40,571 nt of DNA, taken from Gemmatales bacterium. GTDB taxonomy: Bacteria; Planctomycetota; Planctomycetia; Gemmatales; HRBIN36. Within the stretch, counting starts at the first letter, position 1. Each line of letters opens with the position of its first letter. The position numbers and the translations under genes are program-made. A model generated the notes under the pieces. The model was not told where the DNA came from, did no database searches, and saw only the letters and a program-made list of their open reading frames with translations. The stretch is from NCBI GenBank assembly GCA_025060195.1, contig JANXCQ010000033.1, forward strand, positions 1 to 40,571. Direction: 5' to 3'. Shown here piece by piece: positions 17,187-26,397 of the stretch.

Positions 17187-18872
17187 TCATCTCAGGGCCC
17201 CGTAAATGCCGCGAATCCGCTCGACCAATTCTGTCAGAGCCCGCTCACTATAGAACACAAACGCCCATCCACGATCACGCACCAACTTCATCTGGGCTTG
17301 GTAATCTGCCACGGCCTGCAACGCGGAATAGCATTGTTGTTCCACTTGTCCGGTAAGCGGACGCAGCGCGGCACGGATTTGAGCCAGTTGGTGGTGCAAG
17401 TCACAGCGCATTTGCCGATCAGCCTGAGTCCACTGGCTCAAGAGGGCCCGTTTGCGGTCTATCTGGGAGCGAACCTCAGGTAGCGACAGCAATTCCTCGG
17501 GGAGCACGCGATCAGGGTTATAACGACAATCGCGCAAACGATGCAGTACTTCCTCACGCCGCCATGGTGGCTTAGTCGGGTAAGGTAAAGGTAACCGTAA
17601 CGTCGCCGAAACCACGGCATAACGCGGTGGCGTTATTTGCCAGCAACGCCATAGCAGTCTATCGGTAAACCGATCGTAAAGCCCGCCGCCAATACCGTGG
17701 ATGAACAGGTCGGCAACAAACAACCGTACGAATAAGGTCAACGTCACAGCTCGCGGACGAATTTTCCAGCCGGCCGCCTGAAGCGCCTCATTCCACCCGC
17801 GCAGCTCGTCAGGGTTCAGCACGGGGGCAACTTGCCAACCTGGACCCGACTCTCCCATTCGGAACGTCCAAGCTTGTGGAGAAATTCGCACCCACAGACG
17901 CTGGCGCGGTTGTTCGTTCCGCCAGACCCATAAGGGTGCCTCGTACCACTCTCCGTCCCGTTCTAGCAACGGCACAGGATGTGTGCGACTACGCAGACGC
18001 TGCTCCCGACGAAATGCTAACAGTTCCGCATTGTGTGCCTCTAAAAATCGAGGAAGCTGCCCAATGAGTTCGGCCACAAAAGCCAAAAAAACCTCACTGT
18101 TGCACAAACACGAAACATATAGTTCTCCATTCCGATAACCCCAACGCTCCTCCCATCGGCGACGTGTCCCAGCTAAAGCATCCGCTAATCGAAATGGCTG
18201 CGTTTGTGAGGATAAGAACTCTGCGATGTCCGCAACGAATTGAGGGAAAATCGCATCGGGGAGCAAGTTGCTTATCAAGCCTTGCACCCGCTGCATCAAT
18301 CGCTCGAGATGCACGAGCAAAGCGCAGCTGGGACTGACTTGACTGTCGCATGCACTCAGCGGCACTGTGCCCTTAGTGGAGCATGCAGTTGGCACGGGCA
18401 GTACATATTCTTCCCACGCCAACCCTGGCCGAAACTGAAAGAACGGTATCCACGTTACTGCTAGTCCCTGCTCCGTTGCAGTTGGGACGCGCAAGGATAA
18501 AGTCTTTGGCTGATCATGGTCGGCAATCAAGTCAATGGGCGCCAGTCCCAAAATTTGTGAGGCTTCTCCCAGCGCAAAATGTTTCGCCCATACTCCGGGA
18601 TGAAAGAGTTCCGGCTGGTGTCCAGTAACTAAGCAGGGAGCATCGGGTAAACGCGCAGACAACCCCCAATGCGTTAGTAGCTGCTGTGCATCCCCGCGGA
18701 CTTGTTGTTGTGCTACCTGCCTCCAATGTCTCAAGGGTAAATTACAAAATCGCAGCGGAATCTCTTTCAGTTGTCGGGCGTTCGCTTCGATGATGCTAGG
18801 CCAATCCTGCGGCGGTGGTTCAATGAGAATGCCCCCGTGTTCCTCAGGAGCTCGAAGCTTAGCAGGCGTCAT
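17187..18872 (-). CDS. Conserved protein with distant BshC-like features
   Basis: The 561-residue protein is not firmly recognised. 'APCLVTGHQPELFHPGVWAKHFAL' resembles the nucleotide-fold start of BshC, the bacillithiol cysteine-adding enzyme (VxGxQxGLxxGP), and 'DLIADHDQPKT' falls where BshC has its 'W..GEDHD' segment. A second conserved block, 'FVRLFVADLFIHGIGGGLYDRFTDRLL', could match the 'IxGPGExxYW' part. A long helical C-terminal stretch (about residues 455-520) fits the coiled-coil of BshC. The similarity is weak, so a bacillithiol role is only a suggestion; bshA and bshB were not seen. Its ATG overlaps the stop of the upstream family-2 glycosyltransferase (ATGA), so the two are translated together. 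It converges on the LPS block, with 38 bases between the stops. Confidence 0.6.
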   Translation of the reverse strand: MTPAKLRAPEEHGGILIEPPPQDWPSIIEANARQLKEIPLRFCNLPLRHWRQVAQQQVRGDAQQLLTHWGLSARLPDAPCLVTGHQPELFHPGVWAKHFALGEASQILGLAPIDLIADHDQPKTLSLRVPTATEQGLAVTWIPFFQFRPGLAWEEYVLPVPTACSTKGTVPLSACDSQVSPSCALLVHLERLMQRVQGLISNLLPDAIFPQFVADIAEFLSSQTQPFRLADALAGTRRRWEERWGYRNGELYVSCLCNSEVFLAFVAELIGQLPRFLEAHNAELLAFRREQRLRSRTHPVPLLERDGEWYEAPLWVWRNEQPRQRLWVRISPQAWTFRMGESGPGWQVAPVLNPDELRGWNEALQAAGWKIRPRAVTLTLFVRLFVADLFIHGIGGGLYDRFTDRLLWRCWQITPPRYAVVSATLRLPLPYPTKPPWRREEVLHRLRDCRYNPDRVLPEELLSLPEVRSQIDRKRALLSQWTQADRQMRCDLHHQLAQIRAALRPLTGQVEQQCYSALQAVADYQAQMKLVRDRGWAFVFYSERALTELVERIRGIYGALR

Positions 18873-19591
18873 CCTCGGCTACCTCCGCGTCCCGCGGCAG
18901 AACAGCGCGCCAACTCCCGTGCCAACACCTCGCGGTAATACGCTAAACGCACCTCCGGATCGTCGAGCAAGCCTCCGAAGGCACGCGTCGGGTCGAGATA
19001 TAACCGGGGCACCGCGACCTCCCGAATGCGCCAGCCCAGGAACGCCGCTTGTACCCACAACTGCAACGGCATGCCCCAACCGTCTTCTGTTAGGTCCAAA
19101 TCGCGCAGTGCCGACACGCGATACGCTTTAAATCCACAAAACGCATCCGTGATTGGCAGCCCCAGGCGGTCTCGCAGTTCCTGGGTGATCAGTTGATTGA
19201 TGCGTCGGCGATCTTCGGGCGGTTCGTGATCATGGCGGAAACGCCGGAGGTAACGCGAACCCGATACCATTTCCACGTCTTCACTCAGGGCTTCAAGTAA
19301 AACGGGAATGCGGTGCGGCTCATGTTGACCATCGCAGTCCATGGTTACGAGAACGTCATAGTGGTGGGCCCGGGCAAAGGCCATCGCCGAGCGGATTGCC
19401 GCCCCGTAACCACGATTGTGCCGATGGACTATGAGGTGCAGATCGCTTTCCCGTGCCAATAGTTCACCCGTACCATCCGTGGAACCGTCGTTGACCACTA
19501 AAATTTCATCAGCGACCGCCCGAACCTGCCGCAACACCTCGCTCACGTGCCTGACTTCGTTATACACCGGAATCGCCACTAATATCCGCAT
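18869..19591 (-). CDS. Family-2 glycosyltransferase (DPM1-like)
   Basis: The 240-residue protein is a soluble GT-A enzyme. 'VAIPVYNE' opens the fold, 'VVNDGSTDGT' (residues 33-41) binds the nucleotide, 'MDCDGQH' (84-90) holds the metal-binding DxD, and 'RINQLITQELRDRLGLPITDAFCGFKAYR' is typical of polyprenyl-phosphate mannosyl- or glucosyltransferases of the DPM1 group. No membrane segment is visible, so it would act on a lipid carrier at the cytoplasmic face or on another acceptor. A strong site, AAGGGAGG, lies six bases before the ATG. It is translationally coupled to the BshC-like gene downstream. Substrate and product are not determined. Confidence 0.88.
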   Translation of the reverse strand: MRILVAIPVYNEVRHVSEVLRQVRAVADEILVVNDGSTDGTGELLARESDLHLIVHRHNRGYGAAIRSAMAFARAHHYDVLVTMDCDGQHEPHRIPVLLEALSEDVEMVSGSRYLRRFRHDHEPPEDRRRINQLITQELRDRLGLPITDAFCGFKAYRVSALRDLDLTEDGWGMPLQLWVQAAFLGWRIREVAVPRLYLDPTRAFGGLLDDPEVRLAYYREVLARELARCSAAGRGGSRG

Positions 19592-19697
19592 GATCGCCTC
19601 CCTTGGTGCTCTGCCTCTGCTGCCACTATTGTAGCTAAAACAGTCTCTACGCTGCGATCATGAACAAGTTTCTGCAAAATCTTTGGCGGATAGGAGG

Positions 19698-20135
19698 CTA
19701 CCACCAATGCAACATTTGTGCTAAACGAATGATGAAAATAATCGCTCCGACAATCGCGGCCATGCTGGCGATGATCAGCACGGCCCCCGCTGCAATGTCC
19801 AGAGCCGGAGCACAACGACTGCGACTTCGCTCATCCAATCCGCGGCATAAAGCCTCCAGTGCGCTATTGAACATTTCCGCGGCCAACACTATGCCAATAC
19901 ACAAAATCACCAGGCACCAGCTCACCCAGTCTAAGCTCATGACCCACGCTGCAGTTAGGGCCGCTGCGGCAACGAAGAAATGGACGAAGAAACTCGATTG
20001 GCCCCGCACCCCGAGCTTAATACCCCGCCAGGCGTCGGCAAACTTGTGCCGCCACGTGCGCGTGGCTGTACTACCCTTTGGCAACGCCTCCGAATCATCC
20101 CGCCTCTCGATGGACTCGATCGCTGTCACTTTCAT
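19698..20135 (-). CDS. dgkA: Diacylglycerol / undecaprenol kinase (DgkA family)
   Basis: This 145-residue integral membrane protein phosphorylates a lipid alcohol (diacylglycerol or undecaprenol) with ATP. After a polar N-terminal extension of about 30 residues come 'FADAWRGIKLGVRGQSSFFVHF', two hydrophobic helices, the hallmark 'AAEMFNSALEALCRGLDERSRS' (with the ExxNxAxE core) and 'ALDIAAGAVLIIAS', then a third helix. The order and spacing fit the DgkA/UdpK family, which usually has about 120 residues. GAAGGA lies just before the ATG. It ends 106 bases before the glycosyltransferase start on the same strand. Which lipid it uses cannot be decided, but recycling of undecaprenol or diacylglycerol for the envelope fits the neighbourhood. 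Confidence 0.9.
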   Translation of the reverse strand: MKVTAIESIERRDDSEALPKGSTATRTWRHKFADAWRGIKLGVRGQSSFFVHFFVAAAALTAAWVMSLDWVSWCLVILCIGIVLAAEMFNSALEALCRGLDERSRSRCAPALDIAAGAVLIIASMAAIVGAIIFIIRLAQMLHWW

Positions 20136-20212
20136 GAGTCCTTCAAGATCTTTGGGCCAACCTTCGACTTATCTGTGCCAGGTGTCACGATGAGCGCGGT
20201 GAAAAAGCTGAC

Positions 20213-20824
20213 CTAATCTCCGGGCAAGCGAAATAAATCCGCCACCACGCAAGCAAATCCTGGCAGGACTTCGTCGCCTGTTAGTGTATCGGACTCACTA
20301 AGCACTTGGACGTCAGTTCCCCGACGATGTACTCGGACTTGCTTTGCTTGCGGATCCACCAACCAGACCCTGTGGACCCCCGCATGGAGATATTGCTCAA
20401 CCGGGTGCTGAATGTCGTGGGGCTGGTCAGTTGGGGAAAGCACTTCGACAATAAGCGCTGGGACTTTTTCACACCAGGGATCGGAAAGCTCTGCCTCACT
20501 CGGCGGCTCGAGGAAGTACATGATGTCCGGCCCGCGGATAATGTCAGGATTTCGGCTCAGGAGCAAACATGTGTCATTGCTACATACATAGCCCCGCTTT
20601 TGCCGCCGTGCATAGTCCAGCAGTAACGCAGTAATCACAGCACATATCGCTCCGTGGAGGCGGTTGCCTAAAGGCATGATTACCAACTCTCCTTCATCTA
20701 ATTCGAGCAGTTGATCGGCAAACTGCGGTTGCTGACGGAGTTGCCAAAACTCCTCCGCGGTCAGTAAGCGCCCCGTGGCTTGCTGCAATGGTACCAACGA
20801 ATCACTGCGTGGCAGTGTGGTCAT
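20213..20824 (-). CDS. Uma2 family (PD-(D/E)XK-like) putative nuclease
   Basis: The 203-residue protein matches the Uma2/DUF820 family common in cyanobacteria and planctomycetes. Conserved features are 'LTAEEFWQL' near the N-terminus, 'ELDEGELVIMPLGNRLHG', D100 in 'RGPDIMYF', E127 in 'ALIVEVLSPTDQ', and 'EQYLHAGVHRVWLVDPQAKQVRVHRRG'. D100 and E127 fit the acidic residues of a PD-(D/E)XK nuclease core. The cellular role of the family is unknown. It lies 21 bases after the sigma-54 response regulator on the same strand, so it may be the last gene of that transcript, although these genes are often dispersed and mobile. Confidence 0.88.
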   Translation of the reverse strand: MTTLPRSDSLVPLQQATGRLLTAEEFWQLRQQPQFADQLLELDEGELVIMPLGNRLHGAICAVITALLLDYARRQKRGYVCSNDTCLLLSRNPDIIRGPDIMYFLEPPSEAELSDPWCEKVPALIVEVLSPTDQPHDIQHPVEQYLHAGVHRVWLVDPQAKQVRVHRRGTDVQVLSESDTLTGDEVLPGFACVVADLFRLPGD

Positions 20825-20845
20825 AATCCCGACCCTGGATGCATC

Positions 20846-22258
20846 TTACCCAGCCTGTTTGCGTTCTGCTTCGAGTTGGTGCAGTTTATTGTAAAGGGTT
20901 TTCAGGCTGATGCCGAGTTCGGCAGCCGCCGCTGGCTTATTTCCTCGGTGTTTTTCCAGAACGCGCAGCACATGTTCCATTTCGACCTCGCGTAAGGTGC
21001 GTGGCGGCGACACCTCACCAGGACCGTGGGGCTTGACAGTACAACAACTGACGCTCTGCGCTCGTCGGCCCACATGGCGAGGTAAATGTTCGGGCGTAAT
21101 CGGCCCACCTCCCGACACAATCCAGGCGTGTTCTAAAACGTTCGCTAATTCTCTGACATTGCCCGGCCAATCATGCTCTAGCAAGGCATCCAACGTTTCA
21201 GGTCGGAGTAGTTCTGCTACCTGCTCCACTGGTCGCCGGGCTGCTCGCGCTAAGAGATGTCGCGCAAGTTCAGGAATGTCGCACCGACGCTCCCGCAAGG
21301 GCGGAAGGTGAATTTCAAATGTATTGATGCGAAAATATAAGTCCTCGCGAAACTCGTCGCGCTCTATCATCTCGCGTAAATTGCGATTCGTGGCACAGAG
21401 CACCCGCACATCGGTACGGAAGGGCTCGGTTTCGCCGATGCGGCGAATTTCCCCCGATTCGAGGAACCGTAAGAGTTTTACCTGGATGTTCTTACTCAGC
21501 TCGCCGACCTCATCCAGGAACAAAGTCCCCCCATTAGCGACCTCAAAAAGTCCCTTATGATCGCGGTCGGCACCGGTAAACGCCCCCTTACGATGCCCGA
21601 ATAGTTCACTTTCCGCCAACGTCTCTGACAAAGCGCCACAGTTTACGGGAACAAAAGGCTTATGAGCGCGACTGCTTTGCTCGTAAATCAGCCGGGCGAC
21701 CAATTCCTTACCCGTCCCGGTTTCACCGAGGATCAAGACAGTGGCGTCAGTCGGGGCAATAGTCGCAATTAGGCGACGCACTTGCTGCATCGGAGGCGAC
21801 TCCCCGATTAGTACCGTCGGACCTTCGGCAGCACGCACGCGTCGCTGTAGGGCCAGGTTATGCAAGGTGAGTTCTTTCTTCTCAGCGACGCGCTGCAACA
21901 CCGCCTCAATTTCCGCCAACTTGCACGGCTTCGTGATGTATTCAAACGCCCCAAGGCGTAACGCTTCCACTGCTGATTCCAAACTCGCATATCCAGTGAG
22001 GAGAATCGCCTCAGTATGAGGAGCTATCTGCTTCATCCGCGTCAATACTTCGAGGCCACTCATGCCCGGCATGCGAATGTCCAGGATCGCCGCGTCATAA
22101 GTTTCTTTTTCCAGGGCCTTCAACGCACTGGCTCCGTCGGAACATACGGTAACTTGATGACCTAACCGTGTTAGTTCGCTATGCAATAACTCACGCAGAT
22201 GGGGCTCATCATCCGCAAAGAGCACACGCAAGCGCCGCGCAGCATTGCTGGGCATCAT
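20846..22258 (-). CDS. Sigma-54-dependent response regulator (NtrC family)
   Basis: The 470-residue protein activates transcription by sigma-54 RNA polymerase after phosphorylation. A receiver domain (residues 10-125) has acidic D16/D17, phosphoacceptor D60 in 'ILDIRMPG', and K110. The AAA+ domain has Walker A GETGTGKE at 178-185, the sigma-54 contact loop GAFTGA at 225-230 and Walker B 'LFLDE' at 246-250, so it should be active with sigma-54. The end (about 420-465) is a Fis-type helix-turn-helix, 'LREVEMEHVLRVLEKHRGNKPAAAAELGISLKTLYNKL'-like. GGGAAGGGA precedes the tandem ATG codons. The cognate histidine kinase ends 21 bases upstream. I did not find a convincing -24/-12 promoter nearby, so its target is unknown. 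Confidence 0.95.
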   Translation of the reverse strand: MMPSNAARRLRVLFADDEPHLRELLHSELTRLGHQVTVCSDGASALKALEKETYDAAILDIRMPGMSGLEVLTRMKQIAPHTEAILLTGYASLESAVEALRLGAFEYITKPCKLAEIEAVLQRVAEKKELTLHNLALQRRVRAAEGPTVLIGESPPMQQVRRLIATIAPTDATVLILGETGTGKELVARLIYEQSSRAHKPFVPVNCGALSETLAESELFGHRKGAFTGADRDHKGLFEVANGGTLFLDEVGELSKNIQVKLLRFLESGEIRRIGETEPFRTDVRVLCATNRNLREMIERDEFREDLYFRINTFEIHLPPLRERRCDIPELARHLLARAARRPVEQVAELLRPETLDALLEHDWPGNVRELANVLEHAWIVSGGGPITPEHLPRHVGRRAQSVSCCTVKPHGPGEVSPPRTLREVEMEHVLRVLEKHRGNKPAAAAELGISLKTLYNKLHQLEAERKQAG

Positions 22259-22279
22259 GGGATTCCCTTCCCGAGTTTC

Positions 22280-23854
22280 TCAAGCAGGCTGGCTGGCCAT
22301 AGCCACGTCAGATGCAGGCTGAGCACTTCGCAGCGGCAAGCGCACAATGAAAGTGCTGCCTCGATTCGGTCCGTCGCTCTGGGCTTCTATCTCCCCTCCG
22401 TGCTGAGTGACAATGTGATGACTAATAGATAAACCCAAACCCGTTCCTTTACCAGTCCGACTCCTCGTATAAAACGGCTCGAAAATATGCTCCATCACCT
22501 CGGGTGTCATGCCGCAGCCAGTATCCCGGAAAACCAGGACTGCCCAATCGTCTTGGACGTCGAGCGTGATATTCAACTCGCCGCCGGCATCCATGCTTTC
22601 TAAGGCATTGACCACCAGATTGAGTATCACTGATTTGATTTCATGTGCGTTGACGAGCACCCGCGGCCGTTGTCGCGTCTCCAGACGTATTACCTTGCCT
22701 TTGTGGTGATGCATGTGCTCCACAATTTCGAGGACCGACTCAATCAACTGAGCCAAGTCGGTAGGCTCACGATGCTTTTCGCCAACCCGGCTGAACTCGA
22801 GTAGCTTCTCGGTGATCTTCTTACAACGGAATGCCTCTTGCTGAATCATAGATAAATATTGCCGTATACGGGTCCAGTCGGGATCATCGGGTTTATCTCC
22901 AAACCGCTCGGCCAGACGCCGTTCTAAGGCTTCGCTGCAAAACGCAATGCTAGCCAGCGGATTATTGATCTCATGCGCTACCCCAGCCGCGAGGAATCCT
23001 AGGCTTGCTAGCCGCTCAGAACGCACTAATTGCCGGCTTCGTTCATTTACTTGCCGCTCCAAATCGCGATAGATCTCCCGCAACCGATCAATCATGTGAT
23101 TAAATGCATCAGCCAAGTCGCGCATCTCATCCTGACTCTGCACCGCAATATGACTGTCGAAATTTCCCTGGGCTAGTTGCATAACTTTTTGATGCAGCTC
23201 CCGAATGGGCGCCATAATCCAGCGATACATCAACCAACTCAAGGCCAGCAATAATAACAGTGCTAAACATGTCGCCAGCGACACCACTAACAAGCTCACG
23301 CGGTAGTCATGACGGGCTGATTGAATACGCCGGCTTAGGTCTGTGTGTATGACCTCGCGTAGCTCCGGAGCCAGGTGGCGTATTCGATGTAAAATTTCTA
23401 AGGTTGGTGGCTCGAGAGGACTGACCTCCCCACCTGTGGCCCTCATAGTGGCGGCTGGTTTCCTGGCTGATTGCTCCTGAAGTTGGCGGAGCATCTCTTC
23501 CACTGCTCCTACCACATCGCGTTCATCCTGGCCGTGGTCTGGATCTCGACCCCGACGCACACTTTGCTCCAGGTGGGTTCGATACTCCTGCAAAACCTTG
23601 CGCACCTCAGCGATTCTGCGTGTCATCTCTATGTACGTGATGCCATGCTCACTTTCAAGCGCTGCGGCTAACTGCGCTAAGGCCTCCTGCACTTGTTGAG
23701 CGCGGCGCAGTTCCGCCAGCTTGCTCTCCATGCTTTTCATCGTGCCCCGATAGGAATAAAGACCCCACAGGGTGGCAGCAAACAACACCCCCAGACAGCA
23801 CAATACCAGGCTCAGCCCTGCCAGCACTTTCTGGCTAATCCGCCAGTTCACCAT
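22280..23854 (-). CDS. Membrane sensor histidine kinase (NtrB/ZraS-like)
   Basis: With the ATG at 23854 the protein has 524 residues. A first membrane helix (about 10-33) and a second (about 187-210) frame a mostly helical, charged periplasmic sensor of about 150 residues. A HAMP linker follows (about 211-265), then a HisKA domain with H294 in 'AAGVAHEINNPLASI', and an HATPase domain with N416 (NLVVNALESMDAGG), 'DTGCGM' at 444-449 and 'GKGTGLGLS' at 468-476. It should sense an envelope signal and phosphorylate the adjacent sigma-54 regulator. The frame stays open to a GTG at 23914, which would add 20 residues without a visible ribosome binding site; the ATG places the membrane helix at the usual distance from the N-terminus. 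The ligand is unknown. Confidence 0.93.
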   Translation of the reverse strand: MVNWRISQKVLAGLSLVLCCLGVLFAATLWGLYSYRGTMKSMESKLAELRRAQQVQEALAQLAAALESEHGITYIEMTRRIAEVRKVLQEYRTHLEQSVRRGRDPDHGQDERDVVGAVEEMLRQLQEQSARKPAATMRATGGEVSPLEPPTLEILHRIRHLAPELREVIHTDLSRRIQSARHDYRVSLLVVSLATCLALLLLLALSWLMYRWIMAPIRELHQKVMQLAQGNFDSHIAVQSQDEMRDLADAFNHMIDRLREIYRDLERQVNERSRQLVRSERLASLGFLAAGVAHEINNPLASIAFCSEALERRLAERFGDKPDDPDWTRIRQYLSMIQQEAFRCKKITEKLLEFSRVGEKHREPTDLAQLIESVLEIVEHMHHHKGKVIRLETRQRPRVLVNAHEIKSVILNLVVNALESMDAGGELNITLDVQDDWAVLVFRDTGCGMTPEVMEHIFEPFYTRSRTGKGTGLGLSISHHIVTQHGGEIEAQSDGPNRGSTFIVRLPLRSAQPASDVAMASQPA

Positions 23855-24640
23855 GAATCCGGGCGGCCTTGTTAGCTTGGGAGCATTCTTGCTTCGGCCA
23901 GCAACTTCTAGCACAAACCCGGCTGTTTGGCGAGATCATTTACCCGGATCCCGTAGGTTGTTGCGCAACTTGCGCTTGACGGAGTCCTTCACACTCTCGC
24001 GGACACACTACGGCCTTCGCGAATCCCAGGCCGTGCCCTTACTCAAATCGCATGGCACAGACGATTGGCGAAGCGTGGTTCGAAGACACCGTCTTGTTGT
24101 AGCCGACGGGGGAACCATGTCGGATGGGAGGCGTTGCCTCAGGGGTGTCGCCGCAGCTGGCTATTGCCTCCATCTTATTTCCGAACTAAAATCTGCCCAT
24201 TCTCCTCGGGCTGGCAAAGTTGACTAGTTGCGCTTGACCCATGAAATGCGAAAAAATTAATCTGCCCACCAAACTTATCGCCAAAAATTAACGCGGTGGA
24301 ATGCGATGACATTGTTTCACTTGCGGCCAACTGCGCCTTGGCCGTGGGACTTACCGCGTGGAAAGCTCGTCAAATGACCGATTTGTTGCGGCAGATTCCA
24401 CCCAACATAACTTTTCCCACTGCGCATGGTGCAACTCCATTGCATTGGATAATAGGGCGAGTCTGCCTGCAGTCCGTGAACTATTTAGAGATGCCTCAGA
24501 GGATCGATGACTTAGCTAAATTCCAGTCTCTCTCGACCCCACTCAAATGTGCCTTCGTTATTTGGCGGTGTTCAATGTAATTTTCTACTTTTCAGGAAAC
24601 CTGCGAATACATCGGTTTCGTATTTAGAGGTCGGCCTTTA
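23855..24640. other. 786-base gap without a recognised gene
   Basis: The gap lies between the histidine kinase start and the aroC stop. Two plus-strand open frames cross it (23772-24227 and 24296-24580, the latter from a GTG), but neither has a ribosome binding site or recognisable protein sequence, and the first overlaps the kinase. A perfect 10-base palindrome, GTTGCGCAAC, is at 23960-23969. The upstream regulatory region of the kinase should be here, but no clear promoter was seen. The part after 24200 is visibly richer in A and T. Confidence 0.5.
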
Positions 24641-25789
24641 TTACGCCTTGGCGCCACTCTGAGCTTGATTGTGAATTTGTACTGGCACATGGCAGCCCGG
24701 CACACTGCCACACTGAGCCCGCCAGCGTAGCCAATGATCTACTAATACCAACGCCATCATCGCCTCCCCCATCACAACGAATCGCGGCAGTAAACAAGGA
24801 TCATGACGACCTTTGACTAATATCGTCGTAGGTTCGCCCTGGCGGGTCACCGTTAGTTGCTCTCGGGGAATACTAGCGGTAGGCTTGAGAGCGACCCGAC
24901 AAATAATTGGTTGGCCGCTGGAAATGCCCCCCAGAATACCACCATGTCGATTGCTGGCCGTGCCGATCTGACCATTCTCCTTGCGGATGAACGAATCATT
25001 ATTCTGACTTCCTCGCGCCGTGGCTACTGCAAATCCTGCACCATACTCGAACCCGGTTACCGCCGGTAATGACAGGAAGGCATGAGCTAACTCTGCCTTC
25101 AGTTTGTCAAACACAGGTTCGCCTAAACCTGCAGGCACGCCCGTGGCAACCACTTCACATATCCCCCCTATCGAATCTTGCTCCTTTCGCACCTGTTCAA
25201 TGAGCGCGATCATGCGGGCAGCAGCTTCAGGATCTGGACATCGTACCGGGCTCGCTTCGACTTGTTCTATAGTCACTTTCGTGGGATCCGGAATATTCGC
25301 GATGATGTCACCGATTTGCTTTACGTAGCCAACGATTTGAATACCGATTTGCCTTAGGATTTTCTTAGCGATAGCGCCAGCAGCCACACGGCATATGGTT
25401 TCTCGAGCACTAGAGCGACCACCCCCCCGATAATCCCGAAAACCATATTTAGCATCATAAGTATAGTCAGCATGACCAGGTCTATATTTCTCACGAATTT
25501 CACTATAATCCTGGCTTCGTATGTCCTCATTACGAAATAAGATAGCAATCGGGGTACCGTCGGTTTTCCCTTCAAACACCCCCGACCAAATCTCTGGATA
25601 ATCAGGCTCGTCCCGCTGAGTCACAATCTTCGACTGCCCTGGCCGACGCCGCGCCAGGTCGGGAAGTAAGTCCTCGACAGAAAGCGGTAAGCCGGGCGGA
25701 CATCCGTCTATTATACAGACATAGCCCGGTCCATGACTTACACCAGCAGTGGTCACTCGAAAAAGCAGGCCGAAAGTATTTCCTGCCAT
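24641..25789 (-). CDS. aroC: Chorismate synthase AroC
   Basis: AroC turns 5-enolpyruvylshikimate 3-phosphate into chorismate with reduced FMN, the last common step to aromatic amino acids, folate and quinones. The 382-residue length is normal. Diagnostic parts are '[20 protein letters not shown]' with H19, '[20 protein letters not shown]', '[29 protein letters not shown]', '[14 protein letters not shown]', 'FEYGAGF' and, in the C-terminal half, '[16 protein letters not shown]' and '[10 protein letters not shown]'. No frame damage is seen. No convincing ribosome binding site is visible in front of the ATG. It stands alone, divergent from the decayed YbjQ gene on its upstream side. Confidence 0.96.
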   Translation of the reverse strand: MAGNTFGLLFRVTTAGVSHGPGYVCIIDGCPPGLPLSVEDLLPDLARRRPGQSKIVTQRDEPDYPEIWSGVFEGKTDGTPIAILFRNEDIRSQDYSEIREKYRPGHADYTYDAKYGFRDYRGGGRSSARETICRVAAGAIAKKILRQIGIQIVGYVKQIGDIIANIPDPTKVTIEQVEASPVRCPDPEAAARMIALIEQVRKEQDSIGGICEVVATGVPAGLGEPVFDKLKAELAHAFLSLPAVTGFEYGAGFAVATARGSQNNDSFIRKENGQIGTASNRHGGILGGISSGQPIICRVALKPTASIPREQLTVTRQGEPTTILVKGRHDPCLLPRFVVMGEAMMALVLVDHWLRWRAQCGSVPGCHVPVQIHNQAQSGAKA

Positions 25790-25901
25790 TGTGCCAACCC
25801 GCGTCGAGAATGTTCTTGAAGGATTATGAAATTTACTTCACCATACCACCTGCACTTCAGAAATATAGAGCTCAGCCCGAATCTGGCAAAGGAGAGGCAG
25901 C

Positions 25902-26257
25902 ATGCCGACAAACATCAAACCCGACTGTCCGATAGTGACCACTGGCAATGATGTGGCCGGTTATCAGGTCGAAAAATATTTGAGGTCGCGCATGGCATCG
26001 TTGTCCCGTCCACGGGCGTAGCGCGTGGATTCCTCGGCGACGTAAGGTCCATTATTGGTGGTAATGTTTAAGCTCGACTTACCGTCTGGGAAGAGGCGCG
26101 TGAAGAAGCCTTCGCCCGCACGATTTAACAAGCCTGTGAACTCGGCGCCAACGCCGTGATCGCCATGCGCTACGATGCTGTCGATTTCGCCTAGAGATGC
26201 ACCAAAGCCTTGTGCTGCGGCACCGCTATTCGACCTAGACTGATCTCAGCCGATTAA
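25902..26257 (+). pseudogene. Decayed YbjQ/UPF0145 family gene
   Basis: An intact start region (GGAGAGG at 25891-25897, ATG at 25902) opens 'IVTTGNDVAGYQVEKY', the typical beginning of a YbjQ/UPF0145 protein. One base is then missing at about 25980, and in the new frame the rest of the family can be followed: 'EVAHGIVVPSTGVARGFLGDVRSIIGGNV', stop TAA, 'ARLTVWEEAREEAFARTI', stop TAA, 'QACELGANAVIAMRYDAVDFA', stop TAG, 'RCTKALCCGTA'. So there is one frameshift and three internal stops inside sequence that is still easy to recognise. In intact relatives this is a protein of about 105 residues with pentameric structure and unclear function, sometimes called a heavy-metal-binding domain. The gene seems to have been lost recently. 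Confidence 0.85.
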
Positions 26258-26292
26258 GATTTCAAAATCAGAGTAATGTCAAGCGGGACTTT

Positions 26293-26309
26293 GGTTGTTA
26301 TAAATAACC
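26293..26309. promoter_or_regulatory. Near-palindrome before the threonine aldolase gene
   Basis: GGTTGTTATAAATAACC is a near-perfect inverted repeat (seven pairs, one of them G-T) that also contains a TATAAA-like stretch. It lies 88 bases before the ltaE start and after the YbjQ remnant. It may be an operator or part of a promoter; no good -35 box was found at the right distance. Confidence 0.3.
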
Positions 26310-26397
26310 TATCATGACCTCAGGGGGATTCCATAAGCCATTACCATGCTGTTAGAGTCTAATTTTTGGTGACTAAGCTTGCAATTAGGGAGGTATT

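Noticed and set aside
19660..20193. 177-residue plus-strand open frame over dgkA
   Set aside because: Antisense to the DgkA signature sequence; no own features.
23960..23969. Palindrome GTTGCGCAAC as an operator of the histidine kinase
   Set aside because: A single 10-base palindrome about 106 bases from the start, without promoter boxes nearby; may be chance.
24050..24068. TGGCAC...TTGGC as a sigma-54 promoter for the two-component operon
   Set aside because: The GG to GC distance is wrong (12 instead of 10) and it points away from the kinase.
23772..24227. 151-residue plus-strand open frame over the start of the histidine kinase
   Set aside because: It overlaps the kinase's N-terminal coding region, has no recognisable protein features and no ribosome binding site.
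24296..24580. 94-residue plus-strand frame from a GTG in the gap before aroC
   Set aside because: No ribosome binding site, no recognised domain, unusual composition. It could be real but cannot be supported.
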